From Ruminococcus sp. (lineage in GTDB: Bacteria; Bacillota; Clostridia; Oscillospirales; Ruminococcaceae): DNA of 64,000 nt. The notes beneath the pieces were generated by a model. The model ran no database searches, was not told the origin of the DNA, and saw nothing but the letters and a program-made list of their open reading frames with translations. Positions 43,501-54,530 of the stretch are shown here, piece by piece (positions within the stretch are counted from its first letter, which is position 1; each line of letters begins with the position of its first letter). Location: NCBI RefSeq assembly GCF_024692365.1, contig NZ_JAILMR010000036.1, forward strand, positions 1 through 64,000. The letters are read 5' to 3'. Both the position numbers and the translations under genes were made by a program.

Positions 43501-44023
43501 AAAGAAGATGCTTGAAAGCTATCCAGAGTTCGTTGTAAATGTAAATCTGTCCTATTCGCAGATTGAAAAGGCAGATTTTGTGGATATGGTAATGGATATA
43601 CTTGATAAGACAGGTTATCCCCCCGAGCACCTTTGTCTTGAAATAACAGAAAGATGCAGATTGCTTGATATCGATATGCTCAGTAATATCGTGTGCAGTC
43701 TGCGAAGCAGGGGAGTAAAGGTGGCACTTGATGATTTCGGAACAGGCTTTTCATCTGTCGGCATAGTCAAGGATCTTACCTTTGACACGATAAAGATAGA
43801 CAGGAGCCTTGTCAGCAAGATAGAAGAGGACAGCAAGGAACGTGATCTGATAAAGACTTTCGTGATGATGGCGAACACCTGCGGAGCAAAAGTCTGTGTT
43901 GAGGGCATAGAAACATCTGGCATGAGCGAGATACTCAGGCAGTATGATGTTCACAGTTTTCAGGGATATTATTATTCAAGACCTCTGGTATACGATGATT
44001 TTATGAACTGGAGGAAAAACTGA
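40574..44023 (+). CDS. Multidomain c-di-GMP protein: three PAS-like repeats, GGDEF, PAS, degenerate GGDEF, EAL
   Basis: 1149 residues from the ATG at 40574 (AGGAGG ahead; a GTG at 40556 lies inside that site). Three PAS-like repeats of about 130-140 residues open the protein: compare GIYYINAATSEYWWYS, TLYYVDIETNGYFEYS and VIYYIDCSTGEYSRYS, each followed by a (K/D)DFF element and a closing VGxxNxxxEV. Then an intact GGDEF domain (508-512), another PAS domain, a degenerate GGDEF (DGTKF, 803-807) and an EAL domain with EALLRW (933-938), EITER, DDFGTGFSS, KIDRSLV and EGIET. Both making and breaking of c-di-GMP look possible. No membrane segment. Confidence 0.88.
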   Translation: MIYNDPVFLKIAEALLVEFTGIYYINAATSEYWWYSTDASSRSLKAEQGGKDFFADLEKDVERVIYEEDRHIFLQDIRREKLLSFLEKGDEYRIEYRVILSGEPVYHALSLIRGVGEDADHFVLGIKNVDKEVRERQKAEKNEHELEVYYQIAGSLAAHYDTLYYVDIETNGYFEYSSTDAFKSLNVPATGDDFFSESNKNLKKYVHPEDQEKVITQFEKQRILENLQKVKSFSLTYRLMVGGSVMHCRCLQIWASDKKHILVGIENINDEVKAQKLLEETMKEKTAYGRIVDSLALRYDVIYYIDCSTGEYSRYSSYQSAIDKSLSLDGKDFFAAAAIVINKQVHPKDRDRILTLCNKDYVITALDNNRQYIADFRFRTHGRTEYTRLTIMRSDDKTHFIVGFENIDEEVKKEQEQIEALNRANDLARRDGLTETRNMIAFREFEASIQESIDSGAGHSPFAVVIFDINDLKTINDHDGHKAGDEYIKSACRIICGLFAHSPVFRIGGDEFAAVLAGSDYEKRVSLVETLRKLSMENYIKNDGPVLAVGIGVYDKLNDKKFADVFKRADENMYQDKLRLKEGRPVVESKKPEETKKRIPAERKRLLDSMFEMNCISADGMYIYICDMRYDYSRWSKAAVDSYGLPSEYMYGAGDIWEEHIHEEDKEAYHRGMADIFSGVSKGHDMQYRARRINGEYNVCTCRGIVLKDENGEPEYFAGAIRDHGVYSNIDSLTGLSNQYGFFDEIQSNIVKNNKMRIALLGIAKFSEINEIYGYHFGNLVLQKVGRFLFDHIGNNGCVYRLDGTKFAILSTDIDSAERFKNKYNELRSRFREGIVIDDKKIMLELNVGLIDIDNFNIDSQTVMTCLSFAYNESKFKRHGDAVVFNNDLGSGNKQRIEKFHAIRASIAQGFAGFYLMYQPVVDAKTERLKGAEALLRWKSDEYGMVPPDHFIPLLEQDPIFPSLGEWILTTAVKDAKKMLESYPEFVVNVNLSYSQIEKADFVDMVMDILDKTGYPPEHLCLEITERCRLLDIDMLSNIVCSLRSRGVKVALDDFGTGFSSVGIVKDLTFDTIKIDRSLVSKIEEDSKERDLIKTFVMMANTCGAKVCVEGIETSGMSEILRQYDVHSFQGYYYSRPLVYDDFMNWRKN

Positions 44024-44071
44024 GGTCTGAAAAACACGGATGTATTTATGGCAGAAATATCATTCTGCCTA

Positions 44072-44100
44072 TTGACAACAGCGTTATGCTGTGATATAAT
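44072..44100 (+). promoter_or_regulatory. Promoter of the riboflavin operon
   Basis: TTGACA, 17 bases, TATAAT, just before the FMN riboswitch. Confidence 0.8.
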
Positions 44101-44106
44101 GGAGTT

Positions 44107-44217
44107 GTCTTCGGGGCAGGGTGTGATTCCTGACCGGCAGTTATAGCCTGCGAGCCGCAATGCGGCTGATCCGGTGTGATCCCGGAGCCGACGGTATAGT
44201 CCGGATGAAAGAAGATG
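44107..44217 (+). promoter_or_regulatory. FMN riboswitch (RFN element)
   Basis: The conserved RFN blocks are all present: TCTTCGGGGCAGGGTG, GATTCCTGACCGGC, GCGAGCCGC, GATCCGGTG, CCGGAGCCGACGGT, TAGTCCGGATGAAAGAAGA, with first and last segments pairing. FMN binding should stop expression of the rib genes through the terminator at 44251. Confidence 0.95.
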
Positions 44218-44250
44218 ACTGCGCCATTTTTACGGTAAATCGGATTTTCT

Positions 44251-44275
44251 GCCCCCGTATGTACGGGGGCTTTTT
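44251..44275 (+). terminator. Riboswitch-controlled terminator
   Basis: Stem GCCCCCGTA / TACGGGGGC followed by TTTTT between the FMN riboswitch and ribD. Confidence 0.88.
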
Positions 44276-44301
44276 GTGTTTTTACAGGAGGGAGTGTAAT
44301 C

Positions 44302-45411
44302 ATGGGACATGAAGACTATATGCGAAAGGCGCTGGCGCTGGCGGTAAAGGGTATGGGTCATGTTTCACCGAATCCTATGGTCGGTGCTGTCATAGTTCGT
44401 GACGGTGAGATCATTGCTTCAGGCTATCATAAAAAGTACGGCGACCTCCATGCCGAACGCAGTGCTTTTGCTGAATGTGATGCAAATGGGATAGACTGTA
44501 CAGGGGCGGATATGTATGTCACCCTTGAACCCTGTTGCCATCACGGAAAACAGCCGCCCTGCACCGATGCGGTGATCGAACACGGCATCAGGCGAGTGTT
44601 TGTAGGTTCCAGTGACCCTAATCCGTTGGTAGCTGGCAAGGGCACAGCTATACTGCGGGATCACGGGATAGAAGTCACCGAGGGCGTGCTGAAAGATGAA
44701 TGCGACCGCCTGAATGAGATATTCTTCAAGTTTATCACGACAGGTCTTCCATTTGTTACCCTGAAATATGCCATGACCCTTGACGGAAAGATCGCCTGCT
44801 ATACAGGAAAATCTCAGTGGATAACAGGTGAGACGGCACGAAATCACGTACACCGTGAAAGACTTCATCATGCGGCGATAATGGTGGGGGTGGGTACTGT
44901 ACTGGCTGATGATCCAATGCTGACCTGCCGCATCGAGAACGGCAGAGATCCTTTGAGGATAGTGTGTGATACCCATCTGCGGACACCTCTTGACAGCAAC
45001 ATCGTGCGTACTGCAGACAAAGTTCCCACGATGATAGTCTGCGGTGATGCTGACAGCGGGCGTATCGGTGAGTATGAGAAATGCGGCTGTAAAGTGCTGA
45101 GTATGCCTGATAAAAATGGAAGTACCGATCTTGCGGCACTTATGGCATATCTCGGAAAAGAAAAGATTGACAGTGTGCTTATCGAAGGCGGTGGAACCTT
45201 GGGATGGTCTGCGCTTGAAAGCGGCATAGTTGATAAGGTCATGGCTTATGTTGCACCTAAGCTGTTCGGCGGAAGTACCGCGAAAACTCCTGTCGGCGGA
45301 CAGGGCGTGGCTATGCCCGATGAAGCTTTAATGATGGAAGACCGCAGGATAACCGAACTTGACGGCGATATACTTATAGAAGGACGGGTGAAGAAATGTT
45401 CACGGGACTGA
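44302..45411 (+). CDS. ribD: Riboflavin-specific deaminase/reductase
   Basis: 369 residues, the usual bifunctional length. The N-terminal deaminase domain has the zinc site HAERSAF and PCCHHGKQPPC; the C-terminal reductase begins near FVTLKYAMTLDGKIA and contains VLIEGGGTLGW. It carries out the second and third steps of riboflavin synthesis. First gene of the FMN-riboswitch operon; its end overlaps the ribE start by 16 bases. Confidence 0.95.
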   Translation: MGHEDYMRKALALAVKGMGHVSPNPMVGAVIVRDGEIIASGYHKKYGDLHAERSAFAECDANGIDCTGADMYVTLEPCCHHGKQPPCTDAVIEHGIRRVFVGSSDPNPLVAGKGTAILRDHGIEVTEGVLKDECDRLNEIFFKFITTGLPFVTLKYAMTLDGKIACYTGKSQWITGETARNHVHRERLHHAAIMVGVGTVLADDPMLTCRIENGRDPLRIVCDTHLRTPLDSNIVRTADKVPTMIVCGDADSGRIGEYEKCGCKVLSMPDKNGSTDLAALMAYLGKEKIDSVLIEGGGTLGWSALESGIVDKVMAYVAPKLFGGSTAKTPVGGQGVAMPDEALMMEDRRITELDGDILIEGRVKKCSRD

Positions 45412-46040
45412 TAGAGGAAACAGGCACTGTATGCGAGGTCTGCCGAAACGGAAATGCATCTTTTATACGCATAGCCGCTGAGAAAGTCCTTGAGGGGACT
45501 AAAGTCGGTGACAGTATCGCAGTAAACGGTGTGTGCCTTACTGTTACCGATCACGACGGCAAGATTTTCAGGGCTGATGTGATGAACGAGACCCTTAGCC
45601 GATCTTCTCTGGGAACTCTTAAACAGGGAAGCAAGGTTGATCTTGAAAGGGCGATGTCGGCGGAAGGAAGATTCGGCGGACATATAGTATCGGGTCATAT
45701 CGACGGCACGGGTACTGTCAGCAGTATAAAGCAGGACGGTATCGCTGTGAGGTACACCATTTCGGCAGATGATAAGCTGCTTAGGTATATAGTCGAGAAA
45801 GGTTCGGTTACGCTTGACGGTATAAGTCTTACCGTGGCAGCGGTGACGGATTCGGACTTTACTGTATCCGTGATACCACACACTGCCGAGCAGACCATAC
45901 TGCCGTATAAAAAAGTAGGGGATATAATAAATATCGAAACGGATATCATAGGAAAATACGTGGAAAAGCTGCTGCGTCCTGCCGAGCCGAAAAAAAGCGG
46001 CGTTACCATGGAGCAGCTTATGAAGAACGGATTTATCTGA
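45396..46040 (+). CDS. ribE: Riboflavin synthase alpha subunit
   Basis: 214 residues with the tandem lumazine-binding halves: [12 protein letters not shown] opens the first and [13 protein letters not shown] the second; [15 protein letters not shown] and [12 protein letters not shown] are the matching motifs. It converts two dimethyl-ribityllumazine molecules to riboflavin. It overlaps ribD and precedes ribBA. Confidence 0.95.
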   Translation: MFTGLIEETGTVCEVCRNGNASFIRIAAEKVLEGTKVGDSIAVNGVCLTVTDHDGKIFRADVMNETLSRSSLGTLKQGSKVDLERAMSAEGRFGGHIVSGHIDGTGTVSSIKQDGIAVRYTISADDKLLRYIVEKGSVTLDGISLTVAAVTDSDFTVSVIPHTAEQTILPYKKVGDIINIETDIIGKYVEKLLRPAEPKKSGVTMEQLMKNGFI

Positions 46041-46051
46041 GGAGTGGGTAT

Positions 46052-47251
46052 ATGTTTGAATATAATACTATTGAAGAAGCACTGGAAGCTCTGCGAAACG
46101 GAGAGGTCATACTTGTGACCGATGATGAGGACAGAGAGAACGAGGGCGATATGATATGCGCGGCACAGTTCGCCACAACCGAAAATGTGAATTTCATGGC
46201 TGCGCACGCTAAGGGTTTGATATGTATGCCTGTCAGCGAGGCTATCTGTCACAGACTGCATCTGCCGCAGATGGTGGATTACAATACCGATAATCATTCG
46301 ACGGCATTTACTGTGTCGATAGACCATGTGGATACTACAACAGGCATATCAGCCAAGGAGAGGGGATATACCGCGAGAGCCCTCGCTGACCCGAACTCCA
46401 AGCCAGAAGATTTCCGTCGTCCCGGTCATATGTTCCCGCTGACAGCCAAGAAAAACGGCGTTCTTGAACGTGAGGGACATACCGAGGCTACCGTTGATCT
46501 GATGAGACTTGCAGGACTGGAAGAATGCGGTCTCTGCTGTGAGATAATGCGCGATGACGGCACCATGATGCGTACAGAGGAACTACAGGAAAAAGCTAAG
46601 GAATGGGGCATGAAGTTCATAACGATCGCACAGCTGAAAGAGTACCGCAAGGTACACGATAAGCTTGTGGAACGTGTGGCTGATACAAAGCTGCCCACCA
46701 AGTACGGCAATTTCCGTGCAATAGGCTTTATCAACAAGCTGAATGGCGAGCATCATGTGGCACTTGTTAAGGGCGATATCGGAAATGGCGAGGATATACT
46801 CTGTCGTGTACATTCCGAGTGCCTGACAGGTGATGCTTTCGGTTCGCTGAAATGCGACTGCGGACAGCAGTTTGCGGCGGCTATGACCGAGATAGAGAAT
46901 GAGGGCAGGGGTATACTGCTTTATATGCGTCAGGAGGGCAGAGGTATAGGACTTATAAACAAACTGCGTGCTTATGAACTTCAGGACAAAGGTATGGATA
47001 CCCTTGAAGCTAACTTAGCACTTGGCTTCCCCGGAGATATGAGAGAGTACTACATAGGCGCACAGATACTCCGTGATCTGGGCTGTAAGACTCTCAGACT
47101 TCTCACCAATAACCCCGATAAGATATACGGTCTGAGCGGTTTCGGCATTGAGATAAAGGAACGTGTGCCGATCCAGATGTCTGCCACCGCATATGATCTG
47201 TTCTACTTAAAGACAAAACGTGATAAAATGGGTCATATTCTTGACTACTGA
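46052..47251 (+). CDS. ribBA: 3,4-dihydroxy-2-butanone-4-phosphate synthase / GTP cyclohydrolase II
   Basis: 399 residues, a RibBA fusion. The first half has [15 protein letters not shown] and [14 protein letters not shown] of the butanone-phosphate synthase; the second has [18 protein letters not shown] and [20 protein letters not shown] with the zinc cysteines of GTP cyclohydrolase II. It supplies both precursors of riboflavin. Confidence 0.95.
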   Translation: MFEYNTIEEALEALRNGEVILVTDDEDRENEGDMICAAQFATTENVNFMAAHAKGLICMPVSEAICHRLHLPQMVDYNTDNHSTAFTVSIDHVDTTTGISAKERGYTARALADPNSKPEDFRRPGHMFPLTAKKNGVLEREGHTEATVDLMRLAGLEECGLCCEIMRDDGTMMRTEELQEKAKEWGMKFITIAQLKEYRKVHDKLVERVADTKLPTKYGNFRAIGFINKLNGEHHVALVKGDIGNGEDILCRVHSECLTGDAFGSLKCDCGQQFAAAMTEIENEGRGILLYMRQEGRGIGLINKLRAYELQDKGMDTLEANLALGFPGDMREYYIGAQILRDLGCKTLRLLTNNPDKIYGLSGFGIEIKERVPIQMSATAYDLFYLKTKRDKMGHILDY

Positions 47252-47274
47252 TAAATTTATAAGGAGCTGTTATT

Positions 47275-47742
47275 ATGAACACTTTTGAAGGAAAACTTAT
47301 CCCCGAGAACGTGCGAGTTGGTATCGTAGTTGCACGTTTCAATGAATTCATCACATCGAAACTGCTGGGCGGCGCTGTTGATACTCTTGTACGTCACGGC
47401 ATATCCGAGGACGCTATCGACACTGCATGGGTACCCGGTGCTTTCGAGATACCGCTTATCGCAAAGAAGATGGCAAAGTCAGGCAAGTATGACGCAGTAA
47501 TCTGCCTTGGCGCGATAATCAGGGGCAGCACTTCTCACTATGATCTGGTTTGCAACGAAGCTGCAAAGGGCATCGCACAGACTTCACTTGAAAGCGGAAT
47601 ACCCGTTATGTTCGGCGTTATCACCACCGAGAATATCGAGCAGGCTATCGAGCGTGCAGGCTCAAAGGCAGGCAACAAGGGCAGCGAGTGTGCTGAGGGT
47701 GCTATCGAGATGATAAACCTTATCAAGGCTATCGAAGGCTGA
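47275..47742 (+). CDS. ribH: 6,7-dimethyl-8-ribityllumazine synthase
   Basis: 155 residues, normal length. Typical motifs [30 protein letters not shown] and [14 protein letters not shown]. It condenses the two RibBA/RibD products. Last gene of the operon, followed by a terminator. Confidence 0.96.
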   Translation: MNTFEGKLIPENVRVGIVVARFNEFITSKLLGGAVDTLVRHGISEDAIDTAWVPGAFEIPLIAKKMAKSGKYDAVICLGAIIRGSTSHYDLVCNEAAKGIAQTSLESGIPVMFGVITTENIEQAIERAGSKAGNKGSECAEGAIEMINLIKAIEG

Positions 47743-47759
47743 TAAACTATAACATGAAG

Positions 47760-47794
47760 AACGGATAGACCGTCAATATCGGTGGCTATCCGTT
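47760..47794 (+). terminator. Terminator of the riboflavin operon
   Basis: Stem AACGGATAG / CTATCCGTT followed by a T-run. Confidence 0.85.
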
Positions 47795-47805
47795 TTTTTG
47801 TACAT

Positions 47806-48612
47806 TTATATTATCCTGAACTGTGTGGGTGTCATGCCCTCGTAGCGGCTGAACAGTTTTGTGAAGTAGCTTCCGCTGCAAAATCCTACTTTTTCGGATA
47901 TAGCTTCAACGGACATATCCGTTGTTGAAAGCAGTTCCTTGGCGGTCTGAATACGCCGCTTGGCGATATATTCCATTGGGCGGCATCCGAGGTATCGCTT
48001 GAAAAGCCGACAAAGCTGCTGTTTTGAAAGATCTGTCACATCGCATAATTCTTCCATTGTGATCTTGTTCATATAGCAGTTGTTTATGTGGTCGATAGCC
48101 GTGACGATAGCTCGGTTGGAGGTCTTGACAACTCTTGCCGAGTTTTTCTGACGGTATAGCTCGATGAGAAAATTATACAAATATCCGGAGGCTCTGAGAT
48201 TGCCGTTGATGCTGTCACCGAGTATTGATTCATGCATACGTGAAAAGAAATGCTCCAGCAAAGCCAGATCTTTTATCTCAAAGACTGTTGGTTTTTCCAT
48301 TCCGATGTACTTCAGCAGATCATCACAGGCATATCCGTCGGGCACGACCCAGTGAATGTCCCAGTCATCGGAAGTCGGATAGTATTCGTGAGGGTATCCC
48401 GCAGGCAGGAATATCGCGGTATGCGGGGGTATTTCAGAGATGTTTCCGTCAATGCTGAGAATTCCGCTCCCCTTGGTGCAGTAGAGTATCTGCGGGTGTG
48501 GGAAACCACCGCTTCTGGCAGTGTGCGGCTGACAGGTGTGCTTGCCGATATTGTCAATGAATATAGGCAGACCAAGCTCCTTGTTTTTTATGGGATAATC
48601 ATTGAAATACAT
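47806..48612 (-). CDS. AraC-family regulator next to lacZ
   Basis: 268 residues: N-terminal cupin sensor (CTKGSGILSIDGNISEIPPH, about 46-66) and C-terminal double helix-turn-helix (LCDVTDLSKQQLCRLFKRYL; ISEKVGFCSGSYFTKLFSRY). Divergent from the beta-galactosidase gene with overlapping promoters, so it probably controls lacZ in response to a galactoside. Start after GAGGAGG. Confidence 0.9.
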   Translation of the reverse strand: MYFNDYPIKNKELGLPIFIDNIGKHTCQPHTARSGGFPHPQILYCTKGSGILSIDGNISEIPPHTAIFLPAGYPHEYYPTSDDWDIHWVVPDGYACDDLLKYIGMEKPTVFEIKDLALLEHFFSRMHESILGDSINGNLRASGYLYNFLIELYRQKNSARVVKTSNRAIVTAIDHINNCYMNKITMEELCDVTDLSKQQLCRLFKRYLGCRPMEYIAKRRIQTAKELLSTTDMSVEAISEKVGFCSGSYFTKLFSRYEGMTPTQFRII

Positions 48613-48655
48613 TTTCGATCCTCCTCAAAAAAGATGGTACTATTGTTATGATAAT

Positions 48656-48696
48656 ATACTATCATTTATTGACAGTTTTGTCAATATGGGTATAAT
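48656..48696. promoter_or_regulatory. Divergent araC-lacZ promoters sharing a palindrome
   Basis: A perfect palindrome TTGACA-GTTT-TGTCAA (48669-48684) supplies both -35 boxes. Plus: 16 bases to TATAAT (48691-48696). Minus: 17 bases to TAGTAT (48661-48656). Confidence 0.65.
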
Positions 48697-48783
48697 ATAT
48701 AGTAACAGATTTATTTCCGACTATATCACAATATTAGTTATAGTGGTTGGCTTATGAGAAAATCGTTATATAATTTACCATAA

Positions 48784-51801
<3,018 letters not shown>

Positions 51802-51812
51802 TATATAACATT

Positions 51813-51846
51813 AACGTCCGTATCACACAAAAGTGGTACGGACGTT
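51813..51846 (+). terminator. Terminator of lacZ
   Basis: Perfect 10-bp stem AACGTCCGTA / TACGGACGTT, then TTTC. Confidence 0.85.
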
Positions 51847-51887
51847 TTTCGGCTTATATGCAGCAGAATGGAATATCGAAATGAGTG

Positions 51888-51916
51888 TTGAACTATCTCT
51901 CCTAATGTGGTATAAT
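51888..51916 (+). promoter_or_regulatory. Promoter of the sigma factor gene
   Basis: TTGAAC, 17 bases, TATAAT. Confidence 0.65.
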
Positions 51917-52001
51917 TTATTTCTGAAAAAATGCAACCGATTCATATTGTTTGGTTAGTAGTAAAGTGGAAGCTTCTATATCAAAGGAAAGGAGGAACAA
52001 C

Positions 52002-52559
52002 ATGGATGATGATAAAATAATAGAAATGTTCTTCAAACGGGACGAAAAGGCTTTGGCTCATACAGAAGATAAATATTCGCTTTACTGCCGAAGTGTCGCG
52101 GCACGTATACTTAACAGCAAAGAAGACACAGACGAAGCACTTAACGATACATGGCTCGCTGCCTGGAATGCGATACCGCCTCATAAGCCTGAACATCTGA
52201 AGACATTTCTTGCAAAACTGACCAGAAATATCAGCCTGAACAAAGTTCGTTCCGATAAGGCGCTAAAGCGCGGTTCAGCGGAAGTACGTGTGGTTTTTGA
52301 AGAGATAGAAGAATGGCTCACGGCGGAAGATGATACAGAATGCAAAATATCGGAACAAGTGACAGCAGATTCTATAAATGATTTTTTGGCAGGGATATCG
52401 GAAACAGAAAGAAACGTGTTCGTTCGGCGTTACTGGTATATGCAGTCAATATCCGAGATAGCTGAATATCACGGATTTTCAGAGAGTAAAGTGAAATCCA
52501 TGCTGTTTCGTCTGCGTAAAAAATTGTACGCAAAAATGAAAAAGGAGGGTCTGATATGA
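52002..52559 (+). CDS. ECF-type sigma factor
   Basis: 185 residues from the ATG at 52002 after AAAGGAGG; the frame from 51951 has no site. Region 2 reads AARILNSKEDTDEALNDTWL, region 4 SISEIAEYHGFSESKVKSML. It should direct RNA polymerase to a small set of promoters. It overlaps the next gene by four bases (ATGA), typical of a sigma/anti-sigma pair. Confidence 0.9.
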   Translation: MDDDKIIEMFFKRDEKALAHTEDKYSLYCRSVAARILNSKEDTDEALNDTWLAAWNAIPPHKPEHLKTFLAKLTRNISLNKVRSDKALKRGSAEVRVVFEEIEEWLTAEDDTECKISEQVTADSINDFLAGISETERNVFVRRYWYMQSISEIAEYHGFSESKVKSMLFRLRKKLYAKMKKEGLI

Positions 52560-53560
52560 ATGCTGATACTTTTATCAATGCTATGGGCATGATAGATGAT
52601 AAATATCTTAAAACAGATATTCCGAAGAAAACAAAGATAAAATGGAAACGTAGGATAATCTCCGTGGCGGCAGCTGCTGCGTTGATACTATGTCCGCTGC
52701 CCGCGTTGACTGCTTTCGGAGTTGCGCCTGCATATTATTTGCTTTATCAATTTGCACCTGCTGTTGCGCAGACGTTCAAGCCTGTTGAAAAGTCCTGCGA
52801 AGATAAGGGGATAGAAATGACGGTTATATCAGCAGAACGTAAAGGCAGCAAGGCGAGTGTTTATCTTGCTATGCATGATGTAGATGGTAAATATCCCGAG
52901 GGGGAGTGGGATCTATTTGACAGCTATTATATAAATGTCCCGACTGATATGTCAGGAACCTGCAGTTTCGCAGAATACGACAGTGATACAAGAACAGCAT
53001 ATTTTCTGGTTGAACTTGAAACTATGGACGGCAGAGATATGCCGAAAGGAAAGATAACTTTTTCGGTAAGAGAAATGCTTCTGGGCAAAGAAAAAACAGA
53101 TGGCATTATCGATGGTGTAGATATGGAAAATATCCCATATGAACCGCAGACACGTACCCTTGATAATGTTGAAATGCGCGGACAAAGTCTTGATGAACTC
53201 GGTGCTGAGCGTTTTCTGACTATCCCCGAAAAACCTATATGCATCCCTGCAAATGGTGTATCGATAATGAATGTGGGTTATATCGACGGAGCACTTCATA
53301 TCCTTGAAAAATATGATGATATACACCATACAGATAACCATGGATTTTTAAGCATCATAGATAATGACGGAATAAAAATCACTGACGGTTGTTTATGGGA
53401 ATCTGCTGACTATTGGGATGAACGGCATATCGATACCTATAGTGAAAGTATTATTGAGATCCCATATGAAAAACTCAGTGGTTCTTATCTGTACGGAGAA
53501 TTTGTGACCTCGGATGATTATATTTCAGGGGATTGGGAGATAACTTTCCCGCTTGAATAA
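52556..53560 (+). CDS. Membrane protein, probable anti-sigma partner (DUF4179-like)
   Basis: 334 residues. A short cytoplasmic head (about 1-35), one membrane segment (RIISVAAAAALILCPLPALT) and a ~270-residue outside part that resembles DUF4179-type domains paired with ECF sigma factors in Firmicutes. The overlap with the sigma gene supports a role as its anti-sigma factor. The signal sensed is unknown. Confidence 0.75.
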   Translation: MNADTFINAMGMIDDKYLKTDIPKKTKIKWKRRIISVAAAAALILCPLPALTAFGVAPAYYLLYQFAPAVAQTFKPVEKSCEDKGIEMTVISAERKGSKASVYLAMHDVDGKYPEGEWDLFDSYYINVPTDMSGTCSFAEYDSDTRTAYFLVELETMDGRDMPKGKITFSVREMLLGKEKTDGIIDGVDMENIPYEPQTRTLDNVEMRGQSLDELGAERFLTIPEKPICIPANGVSIMNVGYIDGALHILEKYDDIHHTDNHGFLSIIDNDGIKITDGCLWESADYWDERHIDTYSESIIEIPYEKLSGSYLYGEFVTSDDYISGDWEITFPLE

Positions 53561-53570
53561 TTGAAAACTG

Positions 53571-53604
53571 ATAACAGCTTCCGCAAGTCGGGGGCTGTTA
53601 TTTT
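53571..53604 (+). terminator. Terminator of the sigma/anti-sigma pair
   Basis: Stem ATAACAGC / GCTGTTAT followed by TTTAT. Confidence 0.8.
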
Positions 53605-53691
53605 ATATGCAAATGTCTGGTAATAATGCACAACAATTTCCGACTAACTATATATGAAAAGTAAACTTTAGATGAAAATATATAATTCCTA

Positions 53692-53720
53692 TTGACAAAC
53701 TAGAGTTTACCTTGTATAAT
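53692..53720 (+). promoter_or_regulatory. suf promoter with Rrf2-type operator candidate
   Basis: TTGACA, 17 bases, TATAAT. An inverted repeat AAACT-AG-AGTTT (53697-53708) fills the spacer, and a further GTAAACTTTAG half-like site lies at 53661. This fits control by the Rrf2 protein encoded at the end of the operon. Confidence 0.65.
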
Positions 53721-53779
53721 AAATCATAGCAAATTCATAGGAATAAATTATTTCCTCAGATAAGAAAGGAAAGATAAGT

Positions 53780-54526
53780 ATGTCAGAATTACTTAGGATA
53801 GAAAACCTCTCGGCTGCGGCTGAGGATAAGGAACTGCTTCACGGTGTATCGCTTGAAGTGTCGGAGGGTGAAACTCACGTTGTAATGGGTCATAACGGTG
53901 CAGGTAAATCAACTCTCGGCTCGGTGATAATGGGCAGTCCCGAATATAAAGTTACAGGCGGAAAGCTGATATTTAACGGCGAGGATATTACAGCTCTGGG
54001 CGCGGACAAGCGTGCAAGGCTCGGTATATTCCTCTCATTCCAGAACCCGATAGAGATACCGGGTATCACACTTTCGGATTTTCTGAGAAATGCTCTGGAA
54101 CAGGTAACAGGGAAGCATCTGAAGCTTTGGGATTTCAAGAAAAAGCTGGCTGCGGCAATGGAACTTCTTGATATGGACAGTTCATATGCCGACCGTGACC
54201 TGAATGTTGGATTTTCAGGCGGTGAAAAGAAAAAGGCTGAGATTCTTCAGCTGCTGATACTGGAGCCTAAGCTTGCGATACTCGATGAAACGGATTCGGG
54301 TCTTGATGTTGACGCAGTTAAGACAGTATCCAAGGGTATAGAAGAATATAAAAAGAGAACCAACGGTGCGCTTATCGTTATAACACATAATACCAAGATT
54401 CTCGAGGCGCTGACTGTTGATAAGACACATATCCTTTCAGCAGGAAGTATAGTATCTGAAGGCGGCGCTGAGCTGGTAGATGAGGTCATCGAAAACGGCT
54501 TTGAACAGTTCGCGGGCAGGGAGTGA
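53780..54526 (+). CDS. sufC: Fe-S assembly ATPase SufC
   Basis: 248 residues. ABC-type ATPase: Walker A GHNGAGKST, signature FSGGEKKKAE, Walker B LAILDETDSGLD, switch VITHN. Works with SufB and SufD as the scaffold that builds iron-sulfur clusters. First gene of sufCBDSU-rrf2. Confidence 0.95.
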   Translation: MSELLRIENLSAAAEDKELLHGVSLEVSEGETHVVMGHNGAGKSTLGSVIMGSPEYKVTGGKLIFNGEDITALGADKRARLGIFLSFQNPIEIPGITLSDFLRNALEQVTGKHLKLWDFKKKLAAAMELLDMDSSYADRDLNVGFSGGEKKKAEILQLLILEPKLAILDETDSGLDVDAVKTVSKGIEEYKKRTNGALIVITHNTKILEALTVDKTHILSAGSIVSEGGAELVDEVIENGFEQFAGRE

Positions 54527-54530
54527 TATC

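Noticed and set aside
45246-46327. Antisense frames of about 210 codons under ribE and ribBA
   Set aside because: They are shadows of intact riboflavin genes.
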